In this document: one piece after another, positions 1-8,145 of the stretch
Numbering within the stretch: position 1 is the first letter of the stretch
Layout: the number at the start of each line of letters is the position of its first letter
Assembly (NCBI RefSeq): GCF_021390395.1
Contig: NZ_JAJUWT010000014.1
Span: 124,001-188,000 of the forward strand
From: Saccharothrix sp. S26
GTDB lineage: Bacteria; Actinomycetota; Actinomycetes; Mycobacteriales; Pseudonocardiaceae
DNA: 64,000 nt
Direction of reading: 5' to 3'
The notes under the pieces: model-generated
Databases searched by the model: none
Told to the model about the DNA's origin: nothing
Seen by the model: the letters and a program-made list of their open reading frames with translations, nothing else
Program-made: the position numbers and the translations under genes

Positions 1-93
1 GGTTGCATGAACGAACCGACCTGCCGGTGCGACCGACCGAGACGACGGCCACCTTTTCACCGCCGCGCAACAGGGGCGGGTCATGCTGTTCCC

Positions 94-762
94 ATGCTCT
101 ACACGGTGATGAAACGAGTGGTGGCGCCCACGGCGCGGCTGGTCTACCGGCCGACGGTCGAAGGGCTGGAGAACGTGCCCGCCGACGGTCCGGTGATCCT
201 CGCGCCGAACCACCTGTCGTTCATCGACAGCATCGTCATCCCGATGGTGGTGCCGCGCCGCGTCTCGTTCCTCGCCAAGGCCGAGTACTTCGAGGGCAAG
301 GGCGTCAAGGGCGCCCTCTCCCGCTACTTCTTCGGCTCGCTGGGCCACGTCCCCGTGCGCCGGGGCCTCGGCCGGGCCGCCAGGGCCTCGCTGGACACCG
401 CCAAGGACATCCTGGACCGCGGCGGCGCGTTCGCCATCTACCCGGAAGGCACGCGCTCGCTGGACGGCCGGCTGCACCGCGGCCGCACCGGCGTGGCCCG
501 GATGGCGCTGGAGTCCGGCGCGCCGGTCGTCCCGGTCGGGCTCATCGGCACCGACCAGGTGCAGCCGGTGGACCGCAAGCTGCCCCGAGTGCGCCCCATC
601 ACGGTCCGGTTCGGGGAGCCGCTGCGCTTCGACCGGTACGCGGGCATGCAGGAGTCGCTGCCGGTGCTGCGCTCGGTCACCGACGAGATCGTCTACCGCA
701 TCCTGGAGCTGTCCGGGCAGGAGTACGTCGACAGCTACCAGAACTCGTCCGCCGCGGCCTGA
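94..762 (+). CDS. 1-acyl-sn-glycerol-3-phosphate acyltransferase (PlsC family)
   Basis: This is a membrane-associated acyltransferase predicted to transfer an acyl chain to lysophosphatidate in phospholipid synthesis. The family's H-x4-D catalytic box is visible as NHLSFID, and the acyl-acceptor box is YPEGTRS. From ATG 94 the product is 222 residues, close to the usual length. An in-frame ATG at 7 would add 29 Arg/Pro-rich residues with no family counterpart, so I prefer 94. A strong hairpin follows the stop codon. The family call is solid; the exact acyl acceptor cannot be read from sequence. Confidence 0.88.
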   Translation: MLYTVMKRVVAPTARLVYRPTVEGLENVPADGPVILAPNHLSFIDSIVIPMVVPRRVSFLAKAEYFEGKGVKGALSRYFFGSLGHVPVRRGLGRAARASLDTAKDILDRGGAFAIYPEGTRSLDGRLHRGRTGVARMALESGAPVVPVGLIGTDQVQPVDRKLPRVRPITVRFGEPLRFDRYAGMQESLPVLRSVTDEIVYRILELSGQEYVDSYQNSSAAA

Positions 763-772
763 CGCCCGACGA

Positions 773-812
773 CGAAGGGGCCCACCTCGCCGCGGCGAGG
801 TGGGCCCCTTCG
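773..812. terminator. Bidirectional terminator hairpin
   Basis: A 40-base near-perfect palindrome lies between the convergent acyltransferase and ctaF genes. Its arms read CGAAGGGGCCCACCTCGC and the complement. It probably ends transcription from both sides. Confidence 0.8.
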
Positions 813-828
813 TTCAGCGTCGGGACGC

Positions 829-1245
829 TCAGTCGTGGCTCGGACCGGTGTGGTACTCGAACACCAGACCGCCCACGGCGATCAGCACCATCGCGATGGC
901 GATCACCAGCAGCCACACGTGCCAGAACGCCAGCGCCACGCCCGCGGTCGCGGCGGCCGCCGCCAGGCCGATCGGCCAGTAGCTGCCGGGGCTGAAGAAG
1001 CCCAGCTCACCGGCACCGTCGCTGACCTCGGCATCCGCGTTGTCCTCCGGGCGCACCTCGATGCGCCGGGCGACGAAGCGGAAGTAGGTGCCGACGATCA
1101 GCGCCAGGCCGCCGGTCAGCGCGAGCGCCACCGTGCCGGTCGGCTCGACGTGCCCGGTGTCGGCCCAGGTCCAGTAGCCGTACACGACGGCCATCAGGAA
1201 CGAGAACCCCATCACCAAGTCGAAAATGCGGGCTTCGACCTTCAT
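829..1245 (-). CDS. ctaF: Cytochrome c oxidase subunit IV (actinobacterial type)
   Basis: A 138-residue membrane protein with four hydrophobic segments: two near the N-terminus (about 10-27 and 40-57) and two near the C-terminus (about 90-107 and 110-128). It matches the small actinobacterial subunit IV of the aa3 oxidase, which helps assemble or stabilise the proton-pumping complex in the cytoplasmic membrane. It lies 12 bases downstream of ctaC on the same strand, the usual operon order in actinobacteria. It has no cofactor ligands of its own. The call rests on length, topology and neighbour. Confidence 0.88.
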   Translation of the reverse strand: MKVEARIFDLVMGFSFLMAVVYGYWTWADTGHVEPTGTVALALTGGLALIVGTYFRFVARRIEVRPEDNADAEVSDGAGELGFFSPGSYWPIGLAAAAATAGVALAFWHVWLLVIAIAMVLIAVGGLVFEYHTGPSHD

Positions 1246-1257
1246 CGCAGCGTCCTC

Positions 1258-2223
1258 CTACTTCCCACCGTCGGACGCCTCGCGGACAGTCCGGTCGGTG
1301 TCGAAGGGCTTGGTCGTCACGGCGTGCGGCGTGCACAGCTCACCGCAGTTCAACTCGGTCAGCGCCTCGGCGGCCGTGTAGGGCTGCCCGGTGTCGGGGT
1401 TGGTCTGCACGCGCAGGTCCATGTACCGGTCGTAGTCGGCCGACTCCAGCGCCCTGACCTCGAAGTTCATCACGGCGTGGTAGACGCCGCACAGCTCGGC
1501 GCAGCGGCCGACGAACGACCCGGTCCGGTCGATCTGGTCGATCTGGAACGCGTTGTCCTGGTTGTTCTTCTCCGGCTCGGGGAAGACGTCCCGCTTGAAG
1601 TGGAACTCCGGCACGTAGAACGAGTGGATGACGTCGGTCGACCGCAGGTTGAAGCGGATCGACTTGCCCTGCGGCACCACCAGGAGCGGGATCTCGCCGG
1701 ACGTGCCGACGGTGCTCACCGGCAGGCCCGAGGCCTCGGTCTTGTGCTGGGGGTACTGGAACTCCCAGTTCCACTGGAACGCGATCACGTCGACCGTGAC
1801 GTCGGGCGTCTTGCTCTTGTCCGTGACGTAGTTCTGCGTCACGGCGGTGAAGTAGAACAAGACCGCGACGATGATCGTCGGCACGACCAGCAGCACGAGC
1901 TCCAGCGGCAGGTTGTAGGCGACCTGTCGGGGCAGCTCTTCGCTCTTCTTGCGGTGGAACGCGACCGACCAGAGGATCAGGCCCCACACGATCACGCCGA
2001 CCGCCAGCGCGGCGACGACCGACCAGGTCCACAGCTCGCGCATCGCCTCGGCCTGCGGCGTCACGGCCACCGGCCAACCGAAGCGCAGCACCTCTTCCGT
2101 GGAGCAACCCGTGGCCCCGACGCCGACCAGGCCGACCAGCCCGCCGACCTTCGCCAGCCGGGCTGCCCTGGTGCCCTCCTTCAGGCCCACTGCTCGCCGC
2201 CTCCTCGCGCCACTCAACGTCAA
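1258..2223 (-). CDS. ctaC: Cytochrome c oxidase subunit II
   Basis: This is the CuA-carrying subunit of the aa3-type oxidase, which takes electrons from the cytochrome bcc complex. An N-terminal hydrophobic segment ends at Cys40 in GATGC, a weak lipobox. Two membrane helices follow, then a periplasmic cupredoxin domain. The CuA site is visible as CAELCGVYHAVM near residue 240, the C-x-E-x-C-x3-H-x2-M pattern, with the upstream His in HSFYVPEF. The 321-residue length is typical of actinobacteria. It is divergent from asnB across a 173-base gap and forms an operon with ctaF. Confidence 0.95.
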   Translation of the reverse strand: MTLSGARRRRAVGLKEGTRAARLAKVGGLVGLVGVGATGCSTEEVLRFGWPVAVTPQAEAMRELWTWSVVAALAVGVIVWGLILWSVAFHRKKSEELPRQVAYNLPLELVLLVVPTIIVAVLFYFTAVTQNYVTDKSKTPDVTVDVIAFQWNWEFQYPQHKTEASGLPVSTVGTSGEIPLLVVPQGKSIRFNLRSTDVIHSFYVPEFHFKRDVFPEPEKNNQDNAFQIDQIDRTGSFVGRCAELCGVYHAVMNFEVRALESADYDRYMDLRVQTNPDTGQPYTAAEALTELNCGELCTPHAVTTKPFDTDRTVREASDGGK

Positions 2224-2396
2224 AAAGCTCGCAGGCAGGGGTGGAAGTCCGCCCCATGCCGGATCATGCGGGAGCGTAGCTCAGCGCACGGCACGTCACC
2301 CGTCGGGGGCTGCCCCCGTGGAGTGCAGTTTCGGTCACACACCGGCCCCCCGGCATACTGGGGTCTTCTCCACACGACACGAAGGGTGTTTACGGC

Positions 2397-4325
2397 GTGT
2401 GCGGCCTGGTAGGACTGGTTTGCCCTGGCGAGAACGAGGCCGAGCGGGCGCGCTCGGCGGTGGCGGGGGCATTGCGCTGCATGCGCCACCGCGGCCCCGA
2501 CGAGAGTGGCACCTGGCAGGGCGGTGAGGTCGTCTTCGGCTTCAACCGGCTGTCCATCATCGACATCGAGCACTCGCACCAACCCCTGCACTGGGGTCCG
2601 CCCGACCAGCAGGGCCGGTACGCGATCCTGTTCAACGGCGAGATCTACAACTACGTGGAGCTGCGCGCGGAGCTGACCAAGCAGTTCGGCGCGGTCTTCG
2701 CCACCGACGGCGACACCGAGACCATCGTGGCCGCCTACCACTACTGGGGCCCGGCCGCGGTGGCCCGGTTGCGCGGCATGTTCGCGTTCCTGATCTGGGA
2801 CAAGGCGCGGCGCGTGGTGTTCGGCGCGCGCGACCCGTTCGGCATCAAGCCCCTGTACTACGCGGCGGGCCCGGGCGGGGTGGCGTTCTCCAGCGAGAAG
2901 AAGTCGGTGCTGGAGCTGGCGCCGGCGATCGGCATCCGGCCGAAGGTGGACGAGAAGGCCCTCCAGCACTACCTGATCCTGCAGTACGTGCCGGAGCCGG
3001 AGTCGCTGCAGAGCGAGATCCACCGCATCGAGTCCGGCACGTCGTTCACGCTCACGCCGGGCGGCAAGCCCGTGGTCGAGCGGTACTTCCCGGCCACGTT
3101 CCGGCCGCGGGTCGTGCGCGGCGAGGCGGACGAGAACCGGCTGTACGACGAGATCACCGAGGCGTTGCGCGACTCGGTGGCCAAGCACATGCGGGCGGAC
3201 GTGACGGTCGGCTCGTTCCTGTCCGGCGGCATCGACTCGACCGTGGTCGCGGCGCTGGCCAAGGAGCACAACCCGGACCTGATCACGTTCACCACGGGGT
3301 TCGAGCGGCAGGGCTACTCCGAGATCGACGTGGCCGCCGAGTCGGCCGCCGCGATCGGGGTCAAGCACGTGGTGCGGGCGGTGACGGCGCAGGAGATGAT
3401 GGACGCGCTGCCGCTGATCACGTGGTACCTGGACGACCCGGTGGCCGACCCGGCGCTGGTGCCGCTGTGGTTCATCGCCCGCGAGGCGCGCGAGCACGTG
3501 AAGGTCGTGCTGTCGGGCGAGGGCGCGGACGAGCTGTTCGGCGGCTACACGATCTACCGCGAGCCGCTGTCGCTGGCGCCGTTCGAGAAGGTGCCCGGCG
3601 CGTTGCGCAAGGCCATGGGCAAGGTGTCGACCAAGATCCCGCAGGGCGTGCGCGGCAAGGACCTGCTGCGGCGTGGCGCGCTCACGCTGGAGGAGCGCTA
3701 CTACGGCAACGCCCGGATCTTCATGGACGACCAGCTGCGGCAGGTGCTGCGCACGTACAACCCGAACGTGTCGCACAAGGACGTGACCGCGCAGCCGTAC
3801 CGCGAGTCGGAGGGCTGGGACCCGGTGACGCGGATGCAGCACGTGGACCTGTTCACGTGGCTGCGGGGCGACATCCTGGTCAAGGCCGACAAGATGACGA
3901 TGGCGAACTCGTTGGAGCTGCGGGTGCCGTTCCTGGACCCCGAGGTGTTCCGGATCGCGTCGCAGGTGCCGTCGGAGCTGAAGCTGACCAAGGAGACGAC
4001 CAAGCACGCGCTGCGGCGGGCGATCCGCGACATCGTGCCCGCGCACGTGCTCAACCGGCGCAAGCTGGGCTTCCCGGTGCCGATCCGGCACTGGCTGAAG
4101 GACGAGATGCACGACTGGGCGGTGGACCACGTGCGCCAGTCGCAGACCGACCAGTACCTGGACAAGGGCGCGGTGCTGCGGGTCATCGAGGAGCACCGGT
4201 CGGGCGTGGCGGACAACAGCCGCCGCATCTGGGCGCTGCTGGTGTTCATGATCTGGCACGGGATCTTCGTGGAGGGCCGGATCCGCCCGGTCGTGCCCGA
4301 GCCGCACTACCCCGTCAAGCTCTAG
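2397..4325 (+). CDS. asnB: Asparagine synthetase (glutamine-hydrolysing)
   Basis: It converts aspartate, glutamine and ATP to asparagine and glutamate in the cytoplasm. In actinobacteria the homologues (LtsA/AsnB) can also amidate cell-wall precursors, so a wall role is possible. The GTG start places Cys2 (MCGLVGLV) as the N-terminal nucleophile of the class II glutaminase domain, which fixes the start. The ATP-pyrophosphatase domain carries SGGIDST near residue 276. The 642-residue length fits the actinobacterial form. It is divergent from ctaC, a conserved neighbour pair, and is followed by a terminator. Confidence 0.94.
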   Translation: MCGLVGLVCPGENEAERARSAVAGALRCMRHRGPDESGTWQGGEVVFGFNRLSIIDIEHSHQPLHWGPPDQQGRYAILFNGEIYNYVELRAELTKQFGAVFATDGDTETIVAAYHYWGPAAVARLRGMFAFLIWDKARRVVFGARDPFGIKPLYYAAGPGGVAFSSEKKSVLELAPAIGIRPKVDEKALQHYLILQYVPEPESLQSEIHRIESGTSFTLTPGGKPVVERYFPATFRPRVVRGEADENRLYDEITEALRDSVAKHMRADVTVGSFLSGGIDSTVVAALAKEHNPDLITFTTGFERQGYSEIDVAAESAAAIGVKHVVRAVTAQEMMDALPLITWYLDDPVADPALVPLWFIAREAREHVKVVLSGEGADELFGGYTIYREPLSLAPFEKVPGALRKAMGKVSTKIPQGVRGKDLLRRGALTLEERYYGNARIFMDDQLRQVLRTYNPNVSHKDVTAQPYRESEGWDPVTRMQHVDLFTWLRGDILVKADKMTMANSLELRVPFLDPEVFRIASQVPSELKLTKETTKHALRRAIRDIVPAHVLNRRKLGFPVPIRHWLKDEMHDWAVDHVRQSQTDQYLDKGAVLRVIEEHRSGVADNSRRIWALLVFMIWHGIFVEGRIRPVVPEPHYPVKL

Positions 4326-4337
4326 TCGTCACGGCGG

Positions 4338-4368
4338 AGGCCCCCGGCACGCGCGGTGCCGGGGGCCT
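4338..4368. terminator. Terminator hairpin after asnB
   Basis: A 13-base-pair stem (AGGCCCCCGGCAC and its complement) with a 5-base loop lies just after the asnB stop and just before the convergent MerR gene stop. It can serve both. Confidence 0.75.
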
Positions 4369-4376
4369 TCGCGGTC

Positions 4377-4805
4377 TCAGCCCACCCGCTCGACCTGCTC
4401 GACCGGTTCGGCCCGGCACGTGCCGCCGGACTTCTCGGCCATGATGCGGGTGACGTCGACGACCAGCCTGCCCAGGTGCTCCTTGCTGCGGGTCAGCTGC
4501 TCGATGCGGGTGTCGATGGAGGCCAGCTCGTCGTTGAGCATGCGCAGCAGGGGCACGCAGCCCGCTTCGTCCTCGGGCAGCTCGACGTCCTGGTCGAACG
4601 CGTGCGCGAGCACGAGCCGGACCAAGCGGACGTTCAGGCCCGAGCTGATGAGGCAGCGGACGCTGCGGACGCGTTCGACGTCGGATTCGTCGTAGACGCG
4701 GTAGCGCGAGTCCGTGCGCTGGGGCGTCAGCAGGCCCTGCTGGTCGTAGTAGCGCAGCATGCGCACCGTGGCGCCGGTCTTCTCCGCGAGTTCACCGATC
4801 AGCAC
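4377..4805 (-). CDS. MerR-family transcriptional regulator
   Basis: A 142-residue regulator beginning at GTG 4805. The N-terminal winged helix-turn-helix is typical of MerR proteins: LIGELAEKTGATVRMLRYYDQ, followed by RYRVYDESDVERV. A long dimerisation helix covers roughly residues 75-125. The C-terminal tail has a single Cys, so there is no metal-binding Cys pair, and the likely ligand is a small organic molecule. It is divergent from the MFS exporter at 4887, with a near-perfect 20-base palindrome between them. I infer that it controls the exporter by MerR-type promoter distortion. Confidence 0.85.
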   Translation of the reverse strand: MLIGELAEKTGATVRMLRYYDQQGLLTPQRTDSRYRVYDESDVERVRSVRCLISSGLNVRLVRLVLAHAFDQDVELPEDEAGCVPLLRMLNDELASIDTRIEQLTRSKEHLGRLVVDVTRIMAEKSGGTCRAEPVEQVERVG

Positions 4806-4847
4806 TTATTCCCACCCCTGTCGAAAAGAGCGCTCGATCACGCAACC

Positions 4848-4878
4848 TTGACCCTTACGTCAGTGTCACACTTTAGCG
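4848..4878 (+). promoter_or_regulatory. MerR-type operator and promoter
   Basis: The 20-mer TGACCCTTACGTCAGTGTCA at 4849-4868 is a dyad with 8 of 10 pairs matching. It overlaps a TTGACC -35 box (4848-4853) and sits before a weak TTTAGC -10 box about 18-19 bases later. A long spacer spanned by a palindrome is the signature of MerR-regulated promoters. Transcription would begin near 4885, at or next to GTG 4887. Confidence 0.6.
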
Positions 4879-4886
4879 TCGTCGTC

Positions 4887-6065
4887 GTGATCGCCTTCAT
4901 CCTGATGCTCAGCGCATTCGCTGTGGGGACATCCGAGTTCATCATCGTCGGCGTGCTGCCCGAGGTCGCCGCCGACCTCGGTGTGGACGTGCCGACCGCA
5001 GGCCTGCTGGTGACCGCGTACGCCGTCTCGGTCGCCCTGGGCGGCCCGGTGCTCACCGTGCTGACCGGGCGCATCGCGCGCCGCACGCTCCTGATCTCCG
5101 TCATGGCGCTGGCCCTGGCCGCCTCCCTGGGCAGCGCCCTCGCCGACGACTACACCCTGCTCATGGTCGCGCGCATGGTGGCCGCGCTCGCCCAGGGCCT
5201 GTTCTTCGCGGTGGCGTCCCAGGTCGCCATCGCCGCCGTGCCGCCGGAGAAGCAGACCGCGGCCATCGCCAAGGTCGTCAACGGCGTCGCGCTGTCGACC
5301 ATCCTGGGCATCCCGCTGGGCACCCTGATCGGCCAGAACTACGGCTGGCGCGCGTCGTTCGTGCTGGTCAGCGCGTTGACCGCGATCGGCCTGGTCGGGG
5401 TCGTGCTGGGCACGCCGAAGGTCGCGCACGAGCCGGACCCGGGTGTGCGGGCCAGCCTGTTCGCGTTCGGCAGGCGGACCGTGCTGCTGGGGCTGGCCAC
5501 CACGATCCTGTCCTTCACCGGTCTGATCACCGCGTTCACCTACGTCGCGCCCGCGTTGCGCGAGGTGAGCGGGTTCGAGCCGGGTTGGGTGACCGGCGTG
5601 CTGCTCGTGTACGGCGTCGGCACGCTGATCGGCAGCACGGTGGCGGGCAAGGTGCCGCCGGACCGGATCGCCCGCGTCCTGCCCGTGCCGCTGGCCGTGC
5701 TCGGCGTGGGGCTGCTGGCGCAGGGGCTGATGCTGGAGAGCAAGGTGGCGGCCGTGGTGAGCGTGTTCGTGCTGGGCGCGAGCGCGTTCACGGCGGGCCC
5801 GCTGATCCACACCTACCTGATGGGGCAGGCCGGGTCGGCGGCCGGGCTGGTCGCCTCGGTGAACATCTCCGCGTTCAACGTGGCCGCCGCGCTGGGCCCG
5901 ATGCTCGGCGGCGCGGTGCTGACGAGCGGGCTCGGCCTGCGGTGGGTCGGGACCGTGGGCGGCCTGTCGACCGTCCTCGGCGTGGGGGTGGCCCTGGTCG
6001 TCGGCCGGGTGACCGCCCGTCCCGCGACGTCCACCGCGCACACCCCGCTGGCCGCGCACGTGTGA
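4887..6065 (+). CDS. MFS transporter, DHA1-type drug/arabinose exporter family
   Basis: A 392-residue, 12-helix major facilitator protein of the AraJ/CmlR-like drug:H+ antiporter group, predicted to export a small hydrophobic compound across the inner membrane. The N-terminal helix motif SAFAVGTSEFIIVGVLPEVA is typical of the family. A start at GTG 4887 gives the normal family N-terminus and falls where the MerR-type promoter would initiate, implying a leaderless mRNA. GTG 4863 is also in frame but lies inside the operator palindrome. A strong terminator follows the stop. Confidence 0.85.
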   Translation: MIAFILMLSAFAVGTSEFIIVGVLPEVAADLGVDVPTAGLLVTAYAVSVALGGPVLTVLTGRIARRTLLISVMALALAASLGSALADDYTLLMVARMVAALAQGLFFAVASQVAIAAVPPEKQTAAIAKVVNGVALSTILGIPLGTLIGQNYGWRASFVLVSALTAIGLVGVVLGTPKVAHEPDPGVRASLFAFGRRTVLLGLATTILSFTGLITAFTYVAPALREVSGFEPGWVTGVLLVYGVGTLIGSTVAGKVPPDRIARVLPVPLAVLGVGLLAQGLMLESKVAAVVSVFVLGASAFTAGPLIHTYLMGQAGSAAGLVASVNISAFNVAAALGPMLGGAVLTSGLGLRWVGTVGGLSTVLGVGVALVVGRVTARPATSTAHTPLAAHV

Positions 6066-6070
6066 ACCGG

Positions 6071-6106
6071 CCCTACCGGGCGGTACTACCGTCCGGTAGG
6101 GCTTTT
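6071..6106 (+). terminator. Rho-independent terminator after MFS gene
   Basis: A 9-base-pair stem (CCCTACCGG and CCGGTAGGG) with a 13-base loop, followed by C and TTTT. Confidence 0.8.
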
Positions 6107-6137
6107 GTCAAGACCCCGGCCCGCATACGGTCGCCGT

Positions 6138-6311
6138 GTGAGGAACACCGAGGCGAACACGCTGGCCGAGCTGATCGAGGACTGCACCGACCTGCCGCAG
6201 GAGCTGCGCGGCACGGCGGGCGGGCAGCACCAGGAACCGGGCGACGTGACGCCGTGGCAGGTGGACGACGCCAACTACGCCCAGGTCGCGGACCTGGAGG
6301 TCTACGTCTGA
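6138..6311 (+). CDS. Small acidic hypothetical protein
   Basis: A 57-residue acidic product starting at GTG 6138, with no recognised domain, signal peptide or membrane segment. A TACGGT element of the TAnnnT type ends six bases before the GTG, suggesting a leaderless transcript. The reading frame can be opened further to TTG 6105, but that lies inside the preceding terminator. The last 10 bases overlap the convergent PASTA-domain gene. Function unknown; existence is moderately supported by codon composition and placement. Confidence 0.45.
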   Translation: MRNTEANTLAELIEDCTDLPQELRGTAGGQHQEPGDVTPWQVDDANYAQVADLEVYV

Positions 6312-6547
6312 CCGTCCGGCGCGCGCTCGAAGTCGATCATCACGACCGAGCCGCGCCGCACCCGGGCGCCGGGACGCGGCTCCTGATCGGTGACCACCCA
6401 CGTGCCCGGCCAGGTCAGCACACCCAACGGCGGACCGTCGACGTCACGTGAGGTGACCACGACGCCCGCCTCGTCGCCCCTCCTGCGGGCCTCGGGCACC
6501 GTCAGGCCCACCAGGCGCGGCACAGCGGTGTCCGTCACGAACCCCAC
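6302..6547 (-). CDS. Small PASTA-domain protein
   Basis: An 81-residue protein made almost entirely of one PASTA domain: VPRLVGLTVPEARRRGDEAG, then a strand-rich half ending PGARVRRGSVVMIDFE. PASTA domains usually bind peptidoglycan stems when attached to secreted kinases or penicillin-binding proteins. Here there is no signal peptide or transmembrane segment, so the protein is a free-standing cytoplasmic version of unknown role. A GGGAGG ribosome site favours the in-frame GTG at 6538 (78 residues) over GTG 6547. It converges on the small gene before it. Confidence 0.65.
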   Translation of the reverse strand: MGFVTDTAVPRLVGLTVPEARRRGDEAGVVVTSRDVDGPPLGVLTWPGTWVVTDQEPRPGARVRRGSVVMIDFERAPDGQT

Positions 6548-6561
6548 CCTCCCAGCAGACG

Positions 6562-6597
6562 CCGAAGGGCCCCCGCCACGCGGCGGGGGCCCTTCGG
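6562..6597. terminator. Terminator hairpin downstream of erpA
   Basis: A 16-base-pair GC-rich stem (CCGAAGGGCCCCCGCC and complement) with a 4-base loop. It sits between the stop of the Fe-S insertion gene and the start of the PASTA gene, both on the minus strand. Confidence 0.75.
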
Positions 6598-6620
6598 TGA
6601 ACCGACGTCCCGGCGATCGA

Positions 6621-6995
6621 TCAGTGGAACGAGTCGCCGCAGGCGCAGGAACCGCCGGCGTTCGGGTTGTCGATGGTGAAACCCTGCTTCTCGATCGTGT
6701 CGACGAAGTCGATCACAGCGCCCTCGACGTAGGGGGCGCTCATGCGGTCCACGGCCACCTTCAGGCCGCCGAAGTCGCGCAGCGCGTCACCGTCGAGCGT
6801 CCGCTCGTCGAAGAACAGCTGGTAACGCAGCCCCGCACAACCACCGGGCTGGACGGCGATGCGCAGGTGCATGTCGTCGCGCCCCTCCTGGTCCAGCAGC
6901 GCCTTCGCCTTCACGGCAGCCGCGTCGGTGAGCGTCACGCCGTGGGTGGGCGGGGCGTCAGGAGTCGGGGTGACTGCGTCCTGAGCGGTCGTCAT
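6621..6995 (-). CDS. erpA: A-type iron-sulfur cluster insertion protein
   Basis: A 124-residue HesB/IscA/ErpA-family carrier that delivers Fe-S clusters to client enzymes. The three cluster-ligand cysteines are present: Cys53 in QPGGCAG, and Cys117 and Cys119 in the C-terminal SCACGDSFH. About 18 extra N-terminal residues are low-complexity. Lipoyl synthase (29038) and other Fe-S enzymes of respiration are plausible clients. The gene order with glycerate kinase and DUF3043 downstream repeats that of M. tuberculosis. Confidence 0.9.
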   Translation of the reverse strand: MTTAQDAVTPTPDAPPTHGVTLTDAAAVKAKALLDQEGRDDMHLRIAVQPGGCAGLRYQLFFDERTLDGDALRDFGGLKVAVDRMSAPYVEGAVIDFVDTIEKQGFTIDNPNAGGSCACGDSFH

Positions 6996-7086
6996 GGCTC
7001 TCCCTCAGAGGTCCTTTGCGGGCATCTATTCCGGGCAACACGGGAAGTACCCGCTTTGTTCCTCCCCCATGGTCGCACAGACGTCA

Positions 7087-8103
7087 CTACCCGGAGTGTG
7101 ACCACTGCCTCGCCACGTGCGCGGCGAGGTCGGCCAGCGTGCCGGCCGGGTCGGCGAGACTTCGTTGCACCGAACCGGCGTGCTCGGCCACCGCGTACGA
7201 CTCCTGCACGCCCGCCGCCGCAGCCTCGCGCTTACCCACCGTGACCTGGCCAGCGAGCACCACGCAGGGCAGGCCGCGTTCGGCCGCGCCACCGGCCACG
7301 GCGGTCACCAGCTTCCCGCGCAGCGACTGCCAGTCGAAGCTCCCCTCGCCGGTCACGGCCAGGTCGGCGTCGTCCAGCGCCTCGTCCAACCGGGTCAGCG
7401 CGCGCACCATGCCCGCCCCGGACTCCACGGTGGCCCCGAGCGCCATCAGCGCTGCTCCGAGCCCTCCCGCGGCGCCCGCGCCGGGCCGGTCGCGGACGTC
7501 GGCCAGCTCGTCCATCGCGGCCAGCCGCGCCTCCAGCCGCGCCACCGCTTCGGGTGACGCGCCCTTCTGCGGGCCGAACGTGCGCGCCGCGCCGTGCGGT
7601 CCCAGCAGCGGGTTCTCCACGTCGGCGGCGGCGACCAGCCGGGCGGTCACGGGCCGGACCGTCTCGCGCAGCCCCGCGCCGCCGTCCGTGGTCCCGGAAC
7701 CGCCCAGACCGACCACGATCGTGTGAACGCCGACCTCGCCGGCGGCGTTGACCAGCTCGCCGACGCCCCTGGTCGTGGCGGTCTCGGCGGCCCGCGCGCG
7801 CTCGTCGGCGGGCACGAGGTGCAGGCCACACGCCTGGGCGGACTCGATGTAGGCGTGCCCGTCGTGCTCCAGCCACACCGCCCGCACGGGCGTGCCCAGC
7901 GGCCCGGTGACGGTCGCCGCGTGCAGCGTGCCGCCCAGCGCGGCGTGCAGGACGTCCACGAAACCCGGCCCGCCGTCGGCCAGGGGGCGCAGCCGCAGGT
8001 CGTCGTCGGGAGCGGTGCGTCGCCAGCCATCGGCCACGGCTTCGGCGACTTCCCGCGCGGTCAGCGTTCCGCCGAAGCAGTCCGGCGCAATAACAACTCG
8101 CAC
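7087..8103 (-). CDS. Glycerate kinase (GlxK family)
   Basis: A 338-residue cytoplasmic kinase of the glycerate kinase type I family, which phosphorylates D-glycerate with ATP. The N-terminus MRVVIAPDCFGGTLTAREVA is the family's opening motif, and the glycine-rich GLGGSGTTDGGAG segment is the nucleotide-binding region. The length is slightly below the usual 370-380 residues. The start codon GTG 8103 is divergent from the DUF3043 gene with only about 40 bases between, so the two promoters must overlap. Confidence 0.9.
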   Translation of the reverse strand: MRVVIAPDCFGGTLTAREVAEAVADGWRRTAPDDDLRLRPLADGGPGFVDVLHAALGGTLHAATVTGPLGTPVRAVWLEHDGHAYIESAQACGLHLVPADERARAAETATTRGVGELVNAAGEVGVHTIVVGLGGSGTTDGGAGLRETVRPVTARLVAAADVENPLLGPHGAARTFGPQKGASPEAVARLEARLAAMDELADVRDRPGAGAAGGLGAALMALGATVESGAGMVRALTRLDEALDDADLAVTGEGSFDWQSLRGKLVTAVAGGAAERGLPCVVLAGQVTVGKREAAAAGVQESYAVAEHAGSVQRSLADPAGTLADLAAHVARQWSHSG

Positions 8104-8145
8104 CTCGCGAACAGTACTTATCGGGGCATCTCCTACTCTGGTGTG

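Noticed and set aside
2268..2330. A tRNA-like start (GGGAGCGTAGCTCAGC) between ctaC and asnB
   Set aside because: No anticodon stem, T-arm or matching acceptor strand follows, so it is a chance D-arm-like string.
4356..4886. N-terminal extension of the MFS gene through the MerR gene
   Set aside because: The extension is antisense to the MerR regulator; the family N-terminus begins near 4887.
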